Positions 61,345-64,000 of a stretch of 64,000 nt of DNA are shown in pieces. Within the stretch, counting starts at the first letter, position 1, and each line of letters opens with the position of its first letter. The translations under genes and the position numbers were made by a program. This DNA is from Ga0077530 sp046293075 (GTDB lineage: Bacteria > Pseudomonadota > Alphaproteobacteria > Rhizobiales > Hyphomicrobiaceae): the NCBI GenBank assembly GCA_046293075.1, contig JBKBPL010000009.1:1-64000 (forward strand), given 5' to 3'. Below the pieces are notes generated by a model. It was not told the DNA's origin. It searched no databases and saw nothing but the letters and a program-made list of their open reading frames with translations.

Positions 61345-62517
61345 ATGCTGCTCGCAGAAAACCTGAAGAGACTGGGCACGGAAACGGCCTTCGAGGTGCT
61401 GGCCCGCGCCGCCGAGCTGCAGCGGCAGGGCAAGGACGTCATCAACCTCGGAATCGGTCAGCCCGATTTTCAGACCCCCGCCCACATCGTCGAGGCGGCG
61501 ATCAAGGCGCTGCGCGACGGTCATCACGGCTACACGCCGGCCCAGGGCATCCTGCCGCTGCGCGAGGCGGTCGCGCGCGACCTCCTAAAGCGCCACGGCG
61601 TCGAGGTGAACCCGGACCTCATCGTCATCATGCCGGGCGGCAAGCCGACGATGTTCTTCGCGGTGCTCATGTTCGGCCAGCCGGGCGTTGAGATCATGTA
61701 CCCGGACCCCGGCTTCCCGATCTATCGCTCGATGATCCAATACTCGGGCGCCAAGCCCGTCCCGATCGCGCTACGCGAGCAGAACGAGTTCGCCTTCAGC
61801 GCTGATGAGGTGCTCGCGCAGATCACGCCGAAAACGTCGCTGATCATCCTCAACAGCCCCGGCAATCCGACGGGCGGCGCCGTGCCCAAGGAGGAAGTGG
61901 CGAAGCTCGTCGCCGGTCTCGCGAAGCATCCGCACGTCGCCGTGATGTCCGACGAGATCTACAGCCAGATGCTCTATGACGGCCGCGTGCACGAGAGTTT
62001 CCTGCGCTATCCCGAGATCCGCGACCGCCTGATCATCCTCGACGGCTGGTCGAAAACCTATGCGATGACGGGATGGCGGCTCGGCTTCTCGGTGTGGCCG
62101 AAGTCGCTCGTCGATCACGTGGTGCGGCTGTGCGTGAACAACCATTCCTGCGTGAACGCGCCGACACAGTTCGCCGGCATCGCCGCACTCGAAGGCCCGC
62201 AGGACGACGTGGTCCGCATGGTCAAGGCATTCGACGAGCGCCGCCGCGCGATCGTGCCCATGCTGAACCAGCTTCCCGGATTCACATGCGTCAATCCGGG
62301 CGGCGCGTTCTACGCCTTCCCGAACATCACCGGAACCGGCATGAGCGCCCGCGAGTTGCAGAACAGGATGCTGGAAGACGCGGGCGTTGCGACCGTTGCC
62401 GGCACGAGCTTCGGCATTCACGGGGAGGGCTACATCCGCTTCTCCTACGCCAACTCGATCGAGAACATCCGCAGGGCCATTGAGCGCATCGGGACGCTGC
62501 TCGTAGAAAAGCGGTAG
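61345..62517 (+). CDS. Class I/II PLP-dependent aminotransferase (AspC/alanine-type)
   Basis: A 390-residue fold-type I aminotransferase. It has VINLGIGQPDFQTPAHIVEAA, YTPAQGILPLREAVA, ILNSPGNPTGGAVP, the PLP-binding lysine in GWSKTYAMTGWRLGF, and the substrate arginine in YIRFSYANS near the end. Such enzymes use aspartate, alanine or aromatic amino acids; family alone does not decide. The ATG at 61345 has GGGGAGG 5 nt upstream; a longer frame to 61303 is unlikely. It is divergent from the MarR-GNAT regulator. Confidence 0.9.
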   Translation: MLLAENLKRLGTETAFEVLARAAELQRQGKDVINLGIGQPDFQTPAHIVEAAIKALRDGHHGYTPAQGILPLREAVARDLLKRHGVEVNPDLIVIMPGGKPTMFFAVLMFGQPGVEIMYPDPGFPIYRSMIQYSGAKPVPIALREQNEFAFSADEVLAQITPKTSLIILNSPGNPTGGAVPKEEVAKLVAGLAKHPHVAVMSDEIYSQMLYDGRVHESFLRYPEIRDRLIILDGWSKTYAMTGWRLGFSVWPKSLVDHVVRLCVNNHSCVNAPTQFAGIAALEGPQDDVVRMVKAFDERRRAIVPMLNQLPGFTCVNPGGAFYAFPNITGTGMSARELQNRMLEDAGVATVAGTSFGIHGEGYIRFSYANSIENIRRAIERIGTLLVEKR

Positions 62518-62536
62518 CGATGGGAACGGCGGTCGT

Positions 62537-62575
62537 CCCCTCTCCCCATTGAAGCCAAAGGGGAAAGGGGGAAGC
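62537..62575. repeat. REP-like hairpin after the aminotransferase gene
   Basis: Arms CCCCTCTCCCC (62537-62547) and GGGGAAAGGGG (62560-62570) pair with one mismatch around ATTGAAGCCAAA, then GAAGC. It shares the GGGGGAAGCAG-type half with the element at 47664, suggesting a dispersed intergenic repeat that may also terminate transcription. Confidence 0.55.
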
Positions 62576-62591
62576 AGAGCGAGGTGCGCGC

Positions 62592-63290
62592 TTGAGCGAG
62601 TCTCCTGACGCCTTTTACGCCCGCCGCATGCGCGAGGAGATCGAGGGCGGCGAGCCTGAGCTCGCCATGCTCGGATCGTTCGTCGGCAAGGGCGGCGTGG
62701 CGGTCGATGTCGGCGCGAACGAGGGGATCTACGCCTTCGCGCTGAGCGAGCTTGGGGCCATCGTTCACGCCTTCGAGGCCAACCCGGCATTTGCCGACTT
62801 CGCGCGGCGTTCACTCGGCGCGCGGGCGCAGGTGTACCCGTTCGCGTTGTCGAACGCGGCGGGGCAGGCTTCGTTTTTCGTCCCACTCGCGGACGACGGC
62901 AGCGAGCTGCATCTGGCCGGCAACCTCAAGAATACGCACAGCCAGTTCGCGCGCCAGATGGTGATCCAGGTCGAGATGCGCACGCTCGATTCCTTGGCGC
63001 TCACCAATGTGCAGTTCATCAAGGTGGATGTGGAGGGGAGCGAGCTCGAGGTGCTCGAAGGCGCGCGCGAGACCATCGTGCGCGATCATCCGGCCCTGCT
63101 GCTTGAGTTGCTTTCTGGAACCTACCGGGATCCGCTCGCCGTGACGCGCGAGGTCTGCGAGACGTACGGTTACAGCGCCTACGTGGTCGACAAAGGCAAG
63201 CGCCTCGACGCCATGACGACCATCGCCGCGCTCAACTCAAACACGACCTGGGGCAGCCCGATCGCGACCCGGAACGTGCTGTTTCTCTGA
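62592..63290 (+). CDS. FkbM-family SAM-dependent methyltransferase
   Basis: The 232-residue protein shows the FkbM layout: VAVDVGANEGIYAFALSELG as the SAM loop, VHAFEANPAFADFARRSL, VEMRTLDSLALTNVQFIKVDVEGSELEVLEGA (the family signature with catalytic acidic residues) and PALLLELL. FkbM enzymes O-methylate sugars and natural products. The start is TTG with GAGG 8 nt upstream; no ATG fits. It follows the aminotransferase gene after a hairpin, so it may be independently transcribed. Confidence 0.85.
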   Translation: MSESPDAFYARRMREEIEGGEPELAMLGSFVGKGGVAVDVGANEGIYAFALSELGAIVHAFEANPAFADFARRSLGARAQVYPFALSNAAGQASFFVPLADDGSELHLAGNLKNTHSQFARQMVIQVEMRTLDSLALTNVQFIKVDVEGSELEVLEGARETIVRDHPALLLELLSGTYRDPLAVTREVCETYGYSAYVVDKGKRLDAMTTIAALNSNTTWGSPIATRNVLFL

Positions 63291-63710
63291 TCACTCGAAA
63301 AGCGAGAGCTGCCCTTCGGGTTCCTTCGCCGAGCCGCGCGGGATGCGGCGATAGCCGAAGCTCACGCGATCGACGAGACCCGGGTGGCGCGCGCGGAACG
63401 TGGCTTCGGCCTTCGCGCGGCTCGCGGGAAAACGCTCGCCCCACCAGATGGCATAAAGCTGGCGCGGGTCGCAGCCGTAGCGCGCCATGAGATCCTTGCG
63501 GCGCACACGCAACCAGCGGGCGATCCAGATTTCGATCGCCTCGGCCTCGCCGAGCGGGCGTGGCGTGTCATCACGCGCGGCAAGGGTGGACGCCACGGAA
63601 GCTCCGGCAATTGCGGGGGGCGGGACCAGCATGGGGCGGAACACGACTTTGATCTGACGCAATTGAAACATACTGACAGAACATTGCGGCAACGCAACGG
63701 CGACGCGCAT
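63291..63710 (-). CDS. Hypothetical protein, 139 residues
   Basis: The ATG at 63710 has an excellent ribosome binding site (GAGGAG, 6 nt spacing), which supports a real gene. The protein has a basic helical middle (AIEIWIARWLRVRRKDLMARYGCDPRQL) and YAIWWGERFPASRAKAEATF, which looks like a small DNA- or protein-binding domain, and an acidic terminal QLSLFE. I cannot assign a family. Its stop abuts the stop of the FkbM gene tail-to-tail with no spacer. Confidence 0.75.
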   Translation of the reverse strand: MRVAVALPQCSVSMFQLRQIKVVFRPMLVPPPAIAGASVASTLAARDDTPRPLGEAEAIEIWIARWLRVRRKDLMARYGCDPRQLYAIWWGERFPASRAKAEATFRARHPGLVDRVSFGYRRIPRGSAKEPEGQLSLFE

Positions 63711-63801
63711 GACTGCTCCTCATGCCTCCGGCGCATTGCACATTGCCTATTGTTGCGTGCGGTGGCACAGGGACCGGCGCCCCATCAGCCGAGACTCGAG
63801 C

Positions 63802-64000
63802 GTGACCACTGCAACCTCAAATCCGCCCGCGCGGGCTGCCGCGATCCTCATCGTCATGCTCTCGGCGACGACGATCCTCTCGCAGTTCTTCCGTTCATCT
63901 GTGACCGTGCTCGCGCCGGAGCTGATCGTCGAGCTCAAGCTGACGTCGCAGGCGCTCGGCATGGCCAATGCGATCTTCTTCTTTGCGCTGATGGCTGCGC
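63802..64000 (+). CDS. MFS transporter, N-terminal part (cut by window edge)
   Basis: Starting at GTG 63802, 66 codons are seen before the window ends. The sequence has a first hydrophobic helix (AAAILIVMLSATTILSQFF), a polar loop (FRSSVTVLAPELIVELKL) and the beginning of a second helix (ALGMANAIFFFALMAA), which fits helices 1 and 2 of a major facilitator permease. The layout resembles that of the MFS fragment at the left edge, but they are different genes. Substrate unknown. Confidence 0.7.
   Translation, partial: MTTATSNPPARAAAILIVMLSATTILSQFFRSSVTVLAPELIVELKLTSQALGMANAIFFFALMAA

Overview
The window is a GC-rich bacterial chromosome segment. Gene content points to an alphaproteobacterium of the order Hyphomicrobiales (Rhizobiales): an mnmE-mnmG-rsmG-parA-parB block with exact parS sites, a C-P lyase operon with two phnE genes and a DUF1045 partner, a PlcP-type phospholipase C, a Rhodobacter/Bradyrhizobium-type PE N-methyltransferase, and several CaiB/TRAP catabolic modules. 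I saw no insertion sequences, phage genes or CRISPR arrays. The parABS block places the window near the replication origin.

Layout. 0-7.9 kb: an MFS transporter cut by the left edge, then an ArsR-methyltransferase fusion regulator with metF and a stand-alone homocysteine domain of MetH, behind a promoter whose spacer is a perfect 16-bp palindrome; then a CaiB / SMP-30 / CitE-like catabolic group and an isolated hisA. 7.9-16.4 kb: parB, parA, rsmG, mnmG and mnmE with two perfect parS sites, then a GNAT enzyme, gloB and a YdjC/HpnK deacetylase. 16.4-17.6 kb: two long gene-poor stretches with a perfect DnaA box, a strong hairpin and a 43-residue lipoprotein gene. 17.6-23.6 kb: an orphan tolB, hyi-like gene, cytochrome c, DUF465, purE-purK and a cysteine-less maleate-isomerase-like protein. 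23.7-30.3 kb: an FAD monooxygenase, a TRAP transporter (dctPQM), a ClpP-fold periplasmic protein and small exported proteins.

31-45 kb is a phosphorus-acquisition region: phnC-phnD-phnD-phnE-phnE, a plcP-like phospholipase C with a GT21-type glycosyltransferase, a 2H-phosphoesterase (DUF1045), and phnGHIJKLMN encoding C-P lyase. 45-52.3 kb carries membrane-lipid genes: psd, a membrane-anchored class III aminotransferase, a DUF962/Mpo1-like membrane protein, a pmtA-like methyltransferase, a GT4 glycosyltransferase and an LtaS-type sulfatase-fold protein. PhoB-box-like sequences precede phnC, the DUF1045 gene and the GT4 gene. I read 31-52 kb as a candidate phosphate-starvation and lipid-remodelling island; the functional link is inference.

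52.3-64 kb: an acyl-CoA dehydrogenase / two CaiB CoA-transferases / MaoC operon with its GntR regulator and two matching operator-like repeats, a tRNA-Thr(UGU), a class II DAHP synthase with a good terminator, a TSUP permease, a MarR-GNAT fusion with a near-ideal operator, an aminotransferase, an FkbM methyltransferase, a hypothetical gene and a second MFS transporter cut by the right edge.
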